This document shows positions 1 through 6,184 of a DNA stretch of 14,300 nt, piece after piece. Origin of the DNA: Candidatus Magasanikbacteria bacterium GW2011_GWC2_45_8 (GTDB taxonomy: Bacteria; Patescibacteriota; Patescibacteriia; Magasanikbacterales; UBA10146); contig LCLH01000012.1 of NCBI GenBank assembly GCA_001001925.1, forward strand, positions 1-14,300, written 5' to 3'. A program made the position numbers and the translations under genes. The notes beneath the pieces were generated by a model, which was not told the origin of the DNA, ran no database searches, and saw only the letters and a program-made list of their open reading frames with translations. Numbering within the stretch: the first letter of the stretch is position 1; each line of letters starts with the position of its first letter.

Positions 1-957
1 TGGGTCCCACACAGGAATGAAGTACGTGACGCTGCCTTCTTCAGGATTGACTTCTTTTGCCGCGCAGAAATGGGGAAATGAAGGGATGTAGAGATTACCC
101 TGCTCATGAAGCACATTGTACGCGTGCCACCGCTCATGGTCGGAGCTGTCAAGGTGGCCATCAAAGCAGGCGATCACTTTCGACACGGTCTCAATCGGCA
201 CCGTGAGATCCGGATGCGATGGCGAATGCATGTCAACAATCATCTTGTAGGGCACGACGCCCGTGGCATAGGCAAGCTTGGAGATCTTTCGCAATCGGGA
301 TACGGTTTCAGGAATATTGTCGCGATGGAAATTGATTCCCTCCTGCACTGGCATCTGGAGATAGATGGGGATCCCGCCTTGCAGCAATCTCCGCACCGCT
401 TCCTGGGCTTCAGGCGCACCGAGCTGATGCTCGTCGGTGACATGGGCGTTGACATACATCTTCTTTCCTGCGCGCGCCTCAAATTCGCTGAGGATACCTA
501 CAAAAGCATCATCGATGCGGTACCACATCCCCTGATAGACTGCGGAGGTGCAGATGCGAACGACCTTCACATGTTCTGCGGATGCGAACTGAGCAAGGAT
601 GGCCTCAAGCGTATCGTTGGAATAGAGGAGAGGTTCGCCACCACTAACGACAACCGTATCAACTTCCGGATTTTGGTTCAGCCATCGCGTCAACAGCCGC
701 GCTTGTTCGATCGCGCGGTCGCCTTGAGCGTTGAGTTGCCTCTTGATGTCCGCGTATTCAGGCAGGATGTCCGCTAGGGCGGCAAACGAGGTGCGAATCA
801 TCGCTCCCTTGTAGCAGCCGTCGCATCCGATGTGGCAGGACTCGATGATGTTCGCAAGCACGGAATAGGGAAATTTGCGCGGCGCGAGATAGCGTTCTTC
901 TCCCCCTCTTCTTGTGATTACCCGGTCCTTTGCCCTGAAGATTCCATAGGGGTCCAT
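1..957 (-). CDS. KamA-like (lysine 2,3-aminomutase family) radical SAM protein, partial
   Basis: Reading the complement from ATG at 957-955 gives 319 uninterrupted residues that run off the left edge, so the C-terminus is missing. Residues 41-48 hold the radical SAM cluster motif CX3CX2C (C41, C45, C48, in the context ESCHIGCDGCYKG). Residues 106-110 are GGEPL, the SAM-binding glycine motif. Later segments (YVNAHVTDEHQL, GGIPIYLQMPVQEGINFHRDN, SKLAYATGVVPYKM) follow the lysine 2,3-aminomutase pattern of a second-strand H/N motif, a GIP-NQ-like strand and the 'xxVxPYY' strand. The family uses a 4Fe-4S cluster and SAM, often with PLP, for 1,2-amino shifts. The PLP lysine would lie outside the window, so aminomutase activity is only inferred. 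The frame stays open upstream to a stop at 1059-1057 and reads plausibly as protein (KKFIPKAPEKFSGRW), but has no ATG, GTG or TTG there. The true start is therefore uncertain and the gene may be 5'-disrupted. G+C looks higher than in the following genes. Confidence 0.85.
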   Translation of the reverse strand, partial: MDPYGIFRAKDRVITRRGGEERYLAPRKFPYSVLANIIESCHIGCDGCYKGAMIRTSFAALADILPEYADIKRQLNAQGDRAIEQARLLTRWLNQNPEVDTVVVSGGEPLLYSNDTLEAILAQFASAEHVKVVRICTSAVYQGMWYRIDDAFVGILSEFEARAGKKMYVNAHVTDEHQLGAPEAQEAVRRLLQGGIPIYLQMPVQEGINFHRDNIPETVSRLRKISKLAYATGVVPYKMIVDMHSPSHPDLTVPIETVSKVIACFDGHLDSSDHERWHAYNVLHEQGNLYIPSFPHFCAAKEVNPEEGSVTYFIPVWDP

Positions 958-968
958 GCTATGGAGCC

Positions 969-994
969 AGCGCCCGGAGAACTTTTCGGGCGCT
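969..994. other. Perfect inverted repeat (hairpin) between divergent genes
   Basis: AGCGCCCG at 969-976 pairs with CGGGCGCT at 987-994 (8 bp). Inner pairs 977-979 with 984-986, including one G-U, could extend it. It lies just upstream of the ATG assigned to the minus-strand radical SAM gene and the start region of the plus-strand glycosyltransferase. On the plus strand a T6 run follows only after 11 further bases, so it is not a canonical terminator. It could be a leader structure, or chance within a coding frame that extends upstream of 957. Confidence 0.4.
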
Positions 995-1016
995 TTGGGG
1001 ATGAATTTTTTCCGCG

Positions 1017-2702
1017 TTGTTGGTTGTAGCGGCGCTCGCGTGGGGCGCGTATATCTTCAGTCCCGCACTTCATTCTTTTTTTCTTTCAGATGATTTTGAT
1101 ATTCTGGCAAGCGTGCACAACACGCCGTTTTCTTTGCGTTATTTTTCAACCAATATGCTGGGCGGAACAGCCGGCAGTGTGTATAGGCCGCTCGTGCGCC
1201 TTTCCTTTTTGGTGAATGACCGTCTTGGTGGTTTGGATCCGCGCGGATATTTTGCCGCGAACATCGTTTTGCATCTTATCAATAGCGTTTTGGTTGCTTT
1301 GCTCGCGCTCATGCTATTTAAAAACAAAAAAAATTACGTTGCCGCGTACTTTGCGGGACTTGTATTTTTGGTGTTGGGCAATCACGCTGAAGCGGTACAG
1401 TGGCTTGCGAGCAGGGGAGACTTGTTGAGTACATTTTTTGTTTTGCTTACGTTGATACTGTATATTCAGTTTCGTTCGTACAGTCGCGGTTGTACGCGTC
1501 GCTACAGTGCCGCGGCTGGCGCTTTCATTTCTTTTTGTTTTGCATTACTTTCAAAAGAAATGGCGATTGTTGTTCCGCTTTTGATTATCGCGTATGATTT
1601 TGTTTGCGAAGAACGCCCACTCATGCGGCGTGTTTGGCTACTGTGGGTTGTCTCATTGGCGCCGCTTGTTGGGTATTTATGGATGCGCGCCGCCAGCACC
1701 GGCGTGTTGTGGAATTATTACAACGCGTCCGGAGCACACATGAATTTTGTAAACATGGGGCGTACGTTTGTGCAAATTATCATCTCTCATTTTGCAAGCG
1801 GCTCGGTACGCATGTTTCTTTTTTCCACCGTAGATCATCATCGTCTGCTGGCGTATGGAGGAGGCATGGCGCTCGCGGCGCTTGTTGTTGCAAGCATTTA
1901 TATGAGCAAAATCAGCCCCACTTACAAACGGGTACTGGGATTTTTCACTTTGTTTTTTATCATCGGCACTTTGCCGGTTTTGAGTTTGAAATTAAATAGT
2001 TGGACGGACGAAGGCGAGCGTTTTGCGTACCTTCCATCTGTTGGTTTTGCATTGCTCGTCGGCGCCGCGTGCGGCATGTATATTCAGTATCAAGCGAAGA
2101 CGCAATGGATACAGTGGAAATTGTTCGCGGTTGTTTTGCTTTTGGCATGGTTTGTGGCAAATCAAAGTCTAACTATGCGCATGAAAAGCATTGTGTGGCA
2201 AAATGCCGGTGCGGCATCGCGCACGGTGTTGGAAGATATGCACACGTTCACGCTCGCGCCGCGCGGCGCATTGGTGATTATGGGTTTGCCGGAAACAATA
2301 CAAGGCGCACAAGTGTACCGCAATGGATTTTTTTCCGCGCTCAAGCTCTGGTATCCGGACTATGCGCCAAACATTTTGCCGCTCAAGTTTGCGTATGAAC
2401 CGTGGTGCGGATATTATTGCGCGCGCGTTACATCGGAAAATTTGTTGGATTTGAAGTGGTATCCGTCCGCGCAAGGATTTATCGCGCAAGGGGGGATTCA
2501 AGGGCCAATGTTTTACGGGGAGAAATTCGCAAGCTCTCCGGATGTTGTTGTTGATATAGTAAATTATAACGATCGTTTTCATGCCGGCGCGCCGGTGCAG
2601 ATTACGTTTACTTCCGCGTTTCTTGCACAACGCGCGCAAGCCCCCATGATGTTTGCGGCGTTTTCCGGCGGGCATTTGCAGGAAGTGAAATTGGGGGAAT
2701 AA
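1017..2702 (+). CDS. TMTC-like GT-C family membrane glycosyltransferase
   Basis: A 561-residue polytopic membrane protein. The first extracytoplasmic loop carries an acidic DD motif (LSDDFD, about residues 23-28), as in GT-C enzymes. It is followed by YRPLVRLSF, then GYFAANIVLHLINSVLVALL, HAEAVQWLASRGDLLSTFF and FALLSKEMAIVVPLL. This series is the conserved N-terminal pattern of TMTC / O-mannosyltransferase-type proteins (YRPL, N.LLH..N, H.EAV.W...R.DLL, SKE). Such enzymes move a sugar from a polyprenyl-phosphate donor to an extracytoplasmic acceptor. Roughly ten hydrophobic segments span residues 1-385; the C-terminal ~170 residues are soluble and not a recognisable TPR array. The start is problematic: TTG at 1017 (or ATT at 1005) are the only in-frame options after a stop at 1002-1004. 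ATG at 1001 would be in frame (MNFSALLVV) if the T6 run at 1006-1011 were one base shorter. A hairpin at 2721-2742 lies just beyond the stop. Confidence 0.8.
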   Translation: MLVVAALAWGAYIFSPALHSFFLSDDFDILASVHNTPFSLRYFSTNMLGGTAGSVYRPLVRLSFLVNDRLGGLDPRGYFAANIVLHLINSVLVALLALMLFKNKKNYVAAYFAGLVFLVLGNHAEAVQWLASRGDLLSTFFVLLTLILYIQFRSYSRGCTRRYSAAAGAFISFCFALLSKEMAIVVPLLIIAYDFVCEERPLMRRVWLLWVVSLAPLVGYLWMRAASTGVLWNYYNASGAHMNFVNMGRTFVQIIISHFASGSVRMFLFSTVDHHRLLAYGGGMALAALVVASIYMSKISPTYKRVLGFFTLFFIIGTLPVLSLKLNSWTDEGERFAYLPSVGFALLVGAACGMYIQYQAKTQWIQWKLFAVVLLLAWFVANQSLTMRMKSIVWQNAGAASRTVLEDMHTFTLAPRGALVIMGLPETIQGAQVYRNGFFSALKLWYPDYAPNILPLKFAYEPWCGYYCARVTSENLLDLKWYPSAQGFIAQGGIQGPMFYGEKFASSPDVVVDIVNYNDRFHAGAPVQITFTSAFLAQRAQAPMMFAAFSGGHLQEVKLGE

Positions 2703-2714
2703 ATTCCTAAAATT

Positions 2715-2749
2715 AAAAAAACTCACAGGAAGAAAGGTGAGTGGGTTTT
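2715..2749 (-). terminator. Intrinsic terminator, strong on minus strand, weaker on plus
   Basis: The stem is ACTCAC (2721-2726) with GTGAGT (2737-2742) and a 10-nt loop. Read on the minus strand, it is followed directly by six T (complement of A2715-2720), a classical terminator. Read on the plus strand it is followed by GGGTTTT, so it may also end the glycosyltransferase transcript that stops at 2702. What minus-strand transcript it would end is unclear, because another minus terminator lies upstream at 2951-2976. Confidence 0.6.
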
Positions 2750-2950
2750 AAGGAAGATGTTAGAAATTCGGAAAGCAGAATCATCAGTGGGCAAGATCAA
2801 ATTATCGGGGTGCTGAATCGTATGTGATGAGGAATGAACATTTACCGTAGAACGAGTTAGAAAAACAGAGAAGGAAATACGACAGATTAAAATGAAATTA
2901 CGAATTGCATAAATAGGAAAACGCATCCACGCCGGTGTGTTTTTAAATTT
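2750..2950. other. Intergenic stretch between two terminators, no gene recognised
   Basis: About 200 bases bounded by two minus-facing terminators. A 67-codon minus-strand frame (2926-2723) crosses it, but its end lies inside the left terminator stem, it has no visible ribosome binding site, and its sequence is low-complexity Ser/Thr/Phe. I see no tRNA-like fold, tandem repeat or clear promoter. It could hold a short non-coding RNA or be decayed sequence. Confidence 0.4.
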
Positions 2951-2976
2951 AAAAAAACTACGCGGTTAGGGCGTAG
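2951..2976 (-). terminator. Intrinsic terminator of the small membrane protein unit
   Basis: On the minus strand CTACGC (2976-2971) pairs with GCGTAG (2963-2958) around a 7-nt loop and is followed immediately by seven T (complement of A2951-2957). It lies 33 bases past the stop of the 36-residue ORF at 3119-3009 and closes that unit. Confidence 0.75.
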
Positions 2977-3008
2977 ATGGTGAGCATGGTTGGAGTCGTT
3001 GTTTCTCT

Positions 3009-3119
3009 TTACAGGTATGGATACCAACCGAGGCCTGGTGTGGTGAGATCGGCTTGCCACAGCAAGAGACCGATGCCAATGAGGATCAAGAGAATGCCGA
3101 TGATTTTGGGGATTCTCAC
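3009..3119 (-). CDS. Small single-pass membrane protein, 36 aa, unknown
   Basis: The frame starts GTG at 3119-3117 and ends TAA at 3011-3009. It encodes a short basic N-terminus (RIPK), one hydrophobic helix of about 15 residues (IIGILLILIGIGLLLW, residues 6-21) and a short polar/aromatic tail ending GLGWYPYL. The GTG overlaps the TGA of the preceding small ORF (GTGA), and AGAGGA sits five bases upstream as a good Shine-Dalgarno, so coupled translation is likely. The length and the N-in, single-helix shape suggest a membrane-inserted regulatory or accessory peptide. I do not recognise a family. A toxin-like or holin-like peptide is possible, but nothing specific supports it. Confidence 0.6.
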   Translation of the reverse strand: MRIPKIIGILLILIGIGLLLWQADLTTPGLGWYPYL

Positions 3120-3262
3120 GTTGTCCTCTGTTGTACGCGTCGGTTGCGTGCATTGCAGCGGGATTCAATCGCTCCGAGAAAATCACCCAGAATCAAGAGT
3201 CCACAGGATACGGAACTGAGTGCATAAAGAAGAAGCAAGTTGAAAAAAGCGATTTCGTTCAT
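3116..3262 (-). CDS. Small membrane protein, 48 aa, unknown
   Basis: The frame starts ATG at 3262-3260 and ends TGA at 3118-3116. Residues 4-28 are strongly hydrophobic (IAFFNLLLLYALSS, then GLLILGDFLGAI), enough for one membrane pass with a Cys at 20. The last ~17 residues are very basic (RCNARNRRVQQRTT). AAAAGGA lies 6-7 bases before the ATG, giving a clear ribosome binding site within the palindrome GGACGTCC. It is the first gene of a two-gene unit with its own promoter and terminator, and its stop overlaps the GTG of the 36-aa ORF. No family is recognised. The hydrophobic helix plus cationic tail resembles many uncharacterised small membrane proteins. Confidence 0.6.
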   Translation of the reverse strand: MNEIAFFNLLLLYALSSVSCGLLILGDFLGAIESRCNARNRRVQQRTT

Positions 3263-3325
3263 CGGACGTCCTTTTGCGGGCTTGCGCCTGCTTTATGCCT
3301 TGAGGGTTAGCTCAAAGACGGGGTT
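3263..3325 (-). promoter_or_regulatory. Structured 5' leader of the small membrane protein unit
   Basis: The ~63 nt between the predicted start of transcription (~3325) and the ATG at 3262 contain three local folds. TTGAG/CTCAA at 3300-3315 has a 6-nt loop. GGC-GCAA-GCC at 3279-3288 carries a GNRA tetraloop. The 8-bp palindrome GGACGTCC at 3264-3271 overlaps the Shine-Dalgarno. Sequestration of the ribosome binding site is plausible. I could not match it to a known riboswitch consensus (preQ1, c-di-GMP and guanidine types were considered by eye). Confidence 0.35.
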
Positions 3326-3327
3326 AA

Positions 3328-3361
3328 TTTGACTATATCAAACCCACTGGCATTTTGTCTA
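3328..3361 (-). promoter_or_regulatory. Minus-strand sigma-70-like promoter with operator-like palindrome
   Basis: On the minus strand TAGACA (3361-3356) and TATAGT (3337-3332) are separated by 18 bases, each 5/6 to the -35 and -10 consensus. The -10 is embedded in the inverted repeat TTTGACTATATCAAA (3328-3342; TTTGA-N5-TCAAA), a plausible repressor site. It would drive the small membrane proteins at 3262-3009. Confidence 0.55.
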
Positions 3362-3432
3362 GGCGTTTATCAAAATTTTGAATTTAAAAAAACTATATAT
3401 AATTACATCGTCTTTCAGCACCTCCATTTTTG

Positions 3433-3441
3433 TGCTATACT
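3433..3441 (+). promoter_or_regulatory. holB: Extended -10 promoter upstream of holB
   Basis: TGCTATACT gives a TGn extension and a -10 hexamer TATACT (5/6), 46 bases before the holB ATG. No good -35 is seen, which fits an extended -10 promoter. Confidence 0.5.
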
Positions 3442-3487
3442 GTTCATTAACAAGCTGGCCAACACAAAACCAGCATTTTAAAGCATT

Positions 3488-4534
3488 ATGGCGCGTAAAA
3501 AGGTTCAAGAAAAAGAGCAAAACACAAAAAAGCCAAATCAAATTTTTCCTCTCATTGGGCACTCAAAGCAGATTGAGTTTTTAAAGCAGGCGCACGCTCA
3601 AGGGAAAATGGCGCATGCGTACCTCATCACCGGGCCGGAACATGTAGGCAAAGAGCGTGTGGCACTTGAATTTATTGCCGCGCTTTTGCAAAAAGACGCC
3701 GCGCGTCTCATTGCCGGTATAGATTTTACCGTTATAGAACGCGCTGCGGATGAAAAAAAGAAACGCCACGGATTTTCCATTTCCGTGGATCAAATAAAAG
3801 AACTTCGTAATACGCTCACGCGCCAATCGCTTGTCGCGCCTTACACTGTGGTGCTCATACGGGAAGCGGAAACAATGAATCGCAATGCCGCCAACGCGCT
3901 TTTGAAAACACTTGAAGAACCCATTCCGCACACTTGTCTGATACTGCTCGCGAGTCATGAGGAGCAAATGCTTGCCACTATTCGTTCACGGTGCCAGACC
4001 ATTCGGCTTTCAAAAGTGGCGGTGGAAGACATGGAAAAAGCGCTTGCTGCGCAAGGAGTTGCGGAAAAAGAGAGTCGCGCCGCCGCGCAGATGAGCAGAG
4101 GGTTGCCCGGTATCGCGCTCAATCTGGCGCATGAAAAAGAAGCGCGTGAATGGCAGACAGAAGAAGTGGATCGTTTTTTCAAAATTATCAGTGGCAATTT
4201 GCATGATAAATTTCAAGCGATTTCTTCTTTTGTGGGTTCAAAACGCAGCGCCGACCACACATCCGCGCGAGAAACCGTGCACAATGTGCTCACCGTATGG
4301 GAGGTATTGGCGCGCGATGCGGTGTTTGCTCATTACGGCTTGAGCGAGCAGGTGGTGTATCGGGATCAAGAAAAACGTCTCAAAGAAATCGGGGAACGTG
4401 TAGGCGCTCAAAGGCTTGGAAAGCTTATAGAAGAAATTGAAACAGCGCATGAAGGTCTTGATCAGAATATGAATGGACGGCTTTTATTAGAACATTTACT
4501 TTTACAAATTAACACGTATGAAACTACATCGTAG
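3488..4534 (+). CDS. holB: DNA polymerase III subunit delta' (clamp loader)
   Basis: This 348-residue AAA+ protein is the delta' subunit of the clamp loader, which opens the beta clamp and loads it on primed DNA. It shows an N-terminal IGH..QIEFL segment (23-32), a P-loop-like GPEHVGKE (49-56), the highly characteristic EAETMNRNAANALLKTLEEP block (126-145), sensor-1-like LILLAS (151-156) and IRSRCQ (165-170). The C-terminal ~150 residues are helical, as in the oligomerisation collar. The P-loop has Glu at 56 where ATPases have Ser/Thr, fitting a delta'-type non-hydrolysing subunit. The zinc-knuckle cysteines of many bacterial gamma and delta' subunits are absent. The end overlaps the next gene by 17 bases. 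A DnaX identity is less likely given the length and degenerate P-loop. Confidence 0.9.
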   Translation: MARKKVQEKEQNTKKPNQIFPLIGHSKQIEFLKQAHAQGKMAHAYLITGPEHVGKERVALEFIAALLQKDAARLIAGIDFTVIERAADEKKKRHGFSISVDQIKELRNTLTRQSLVAPYTVVLIREAETMNRNAANALLKTLEEPIPHTCLILLASHEEQMLATIRSRCQTIRLSKVAVEDMEKALAAQGVAEKESRAAAQMSRGLPGIALNLAHEKEAREWQTEEVDRFFKIISGNLHDKFQAISSFVGSKRSADHTSARETVHNVLTVWEVLARDAVFAHYGLSEQVVYRDQEKRLKEIGERVGAQRLGKLIEEIETAHEGLDQNMNGRLLLEHLLLQINTYETTS

Positions 4535-5606
4535 TTCTCTCGTTTTGTTGGGTGCGGGTATTTTTCTTTTGTTCGGCGGCGCGGGATGCGTGCCCGGTTT
4601 AGGGAGTAGTGGAAGCAAAGTGCCGGATGGCGGAGTTTTTAGATCCTCCGATCAAGGAAACACATGGGGGCAAAAAACGCAGATTCTGGCAGTGGGCGGT
4701 GCGCAACGCAATTTTAGTTTGGCTAATATCGTAACACTCGCGGCGGATCCAAGCGACCCGCAAGCGCTTTACGCGGGAACCGACGGTGCAGGGCTTTTGG
4801 TAACCTATAATCTTGGCGAGGGATGGTTCCAACCGGATCAGTTGCGTACGGGGTATATTCAGTCAATTTCAGTGGATCCGCATAACAAATGCACTATTTA
4901 TGTAACGCTTGGCACGCAGTTATTCAAATCAGTGGACTGCAGTCGCAGTTGGAAAAATGTATATGAAGAAGCGCGCGCCAACACGGTGCTCACGAGTGTT
5001 GCGGTGGATCCAAACAAGAGCAACATTGTATGGGTAGGCACGAGTGCGGGTGATTTGCTCAAAAGTACGGATGAGGCAAAAAGCTGGGTGGTAAAAAATC
5101 GCTTCAAAAACGGCATACTCAAAATACTTCTTTCGCCTCAAGACGGAAACCACATATATGTGGCAACGCCGGAGCAAGGCGTGTATCGCTCGCTGAACGG
5201 CGGAGATTTTTGGGGTGATGATATTAATGAAGGTTTGAAGCAGTACGGCGGCGCGTTTGCGGTGCGCGACATTATATTTTTGGACGCGTCAAAGGAATGG
5301 TTGCTTTTGTCAACGCAATATGGTTTAATAAAATCTCTTAATTTGGGCGCTAATTGGGACGCATTCAAGCTCTTAACACCTCCGGGCGGCGCGCAAATTC
5401 AGGCGGTGGTGGTGAACCCCAAGAATTATTTGCAGATTTTTTACTCCACCAATTCCACCTTATACCGCACGGATGACGGGGGAGAAAAATGGATCACCAA
5501 AAAACTTCCCACCACACGCGTGCCGAGCGCACTTATGGTGAATCCAACAAACACCAATGTGGTGTTTATGGGTTCAAAGTTTGTGGAGCAAAAGTCAGGA
5601 TTTTAA
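4518..5606 (+). CDS. Putative lipoprotein with Asp-box (BNR/sortilin-like) beta-propeller
   Basis: The 362-residue protein begins with a signal peptide (basic MKLHR, hydrophobic 8-20) and a lipobox-like GGAGC with the acceptor Cys at 24. Position -3 is Gly rather than Leu, so lipidation is likely but not certain. The rest holds at least six Asp-box-type repeats of the S-x-D-x-G-x-x-W pattern: SSDQGNTW (43-50), SVDCSRSW, STDEAKSW, SLNGGDFW, SLNLGANW and RTDDGGEKW. They alternate with strands such as ILVLAADPSD-like '(V)A(V)DP(N)' turns. This is the sialidase/Ycf48/VPS10-type propeller fold, here without visible catalytic residues, so a surface binding or assembly role is likelier than an enzyme. 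It overlaps holB by 17 bases and precedes frr by 15, so co-transcription is likely. Confidence 0.8.
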   Translation: MKLHRSSLVLLGAGIFLLFGGAGCVPGLGSSGSKVPDGGVFRSSDQGNTWGQKTQILAVGGAQRNFSLANIVTLAADPSDPQALYAGTDGAGLLVTYNLGEGWFQPDQLRTGYIQSISVDPHNKCTIYVTLGTQLFKSVDCSRSWKNVYEEARANTVLTSVAVDPNKSNIVWVGTSAGDLLKSTDEAKSWVVKNRFKNGILKILLSPQDGNHIYVATPEQGVYRSLNGGDFWGDDINEGLKQYGGAFAVRDIIFLDASKEWLLLSTQYGLIKSLNLGANWDAFKLLTPPGGAQIQAVVVNPKNYLQIFYSTNSTLYRTDDGGEKWITKKLPTTRVPSALMVNPTNTNVVFMGSKFVEQKSGF

Positions 5607-5621
5607 TTTATATCTTAATAT

Positions 5622-6173
5622 ATGCTTACACTTGATCAATTTAAAACCGGCGGAGAAGGATCGCTCACTCATTTAAAAGAAGAATTAAGCACGTTGCGCA
5701 CCGGCCGCGCGAACGCAGGAATTTTAGATGGCATTACGTTTGAAGCCTATGGCGCGCGCATGGATTTAAAAAGCACGGCGTCAATTACGGTGCCGGACGC
5801 TCGCACTATTACCATTGAACCGTGGGACAAAACCCTTTTGAAGGAAATTGAAAAAGCCATACAGCTTGCGAACATTGGCATCAATCCCATCAATGACGGG
5901 ACAAAAATTCGTTTGCCTCTGCCCCCCATGACCGAGGAGTCGCGCAAGGATCTTATTAAGGTGGTCAGCCAAAAACAGGAGCAGGCGCGCATTTCCGTGC
6001 GGCGTGCGCGTGATGAGATGAAAGAAAAAATTACCGCCGCGGAGAAAGAAAAAACGCTTACGGAAGATGAAAAATTCCGTTTGCACAAAGAGCTGGATGA
6101 ATTGAGCAAAGCATACAATGATAAGATTAAGGCGATGGGGGATGAAAAAGAAAAAGAGATCATGACAATATAA
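5622..6173 (+). CDS. frr: Ribosome recycling factor
   Basis: At 183 residues this has the usual length of RRF, which splits post-termination ribosomes together with EF-G. Hallmarks are LKEELSTLRTGRANAGILDGI (about 19-39), the beta-domain stretch VPDARTITIEPWDKTLLKEIEKAI (57-80), the loop GINPINDGTKIRLPLPPMTEESRKDLIKVV (86-115) and the long charged C-terminal helix (RRARDEMKEKI onwards). It starts at ATG 15 bases after the lipoprotein gene; no clear Shine-Dalgarno precedes it. The three-gene order holB, lipoprotein, frr suggests one transcript. A folded element at 6185-6299 follows and may end it. Confidence 0.97.
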   Translation: MLTLDQFKTGGEGSLTHLKEELSTLRTGRANAGILDGITFEAYGARMDLKSTASITVPDARTITIEPWDKTLLKEIEKAIQLANIGINPINDGTKIRLPLPPMTEESRKDLIKVVSQKQEQARISVRRARDEMKEKITAAEKEKTLTEDEKFRLHKELDELSKAYNDKIKAMGDEKEKEIMTI

Positions 6174-6184
6174 CTACGAGTTAC

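Noticed and set aside
106..777. 223-codon plus-strand frame
   Set aside because: It lies opposite the radical SAM gene, whose motifs on the minus strand are unmistakable; the plus frame has no recognisable motif.
832..1029. 65-codon plus-strand frame ending at the glycosyltransferase start
   Set aside because: Antisense to the radical SAM cluster-motif region and without protein-like pattern.
2169..2726. 185-codon minus-strand frame
   Set aside because: Antisense to the glycosyltransferase, Arg/His/Cys-rich shadow composition.
2723..2926. 67-codon minus-strand frame between terminators
   Set aside because: Its stop lies in the terminator stem, no ribosome binding site is visible, and composition is low-complexity. 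Kept only as a possible non-coding transcript.
2958..2987. Nine-codon minus-strand ORF (MLTIYALTA) before the terminator
   Set aside because: It lies after the last gene rather than before one, so an attenuation leader role makes no sense; its stop is part of the hairpin.
2887..3219. Longer frames on both strands across the small-protein unit (99 and 80 codons)
   Set aside because: They are in other frames than the two small ORFs that have proper ribosome binding sites, hydrophobic helices and overlapping stop/start.
3116..3325. tmRNA or RNase P RNA in the promoter-to-terminator unit
   Set aside because: The ~375-nt transcript length fits, but no tRNA-like ends, tag peptide or conserved RNase P cores are present, and two well-initiated ORFs fill it.
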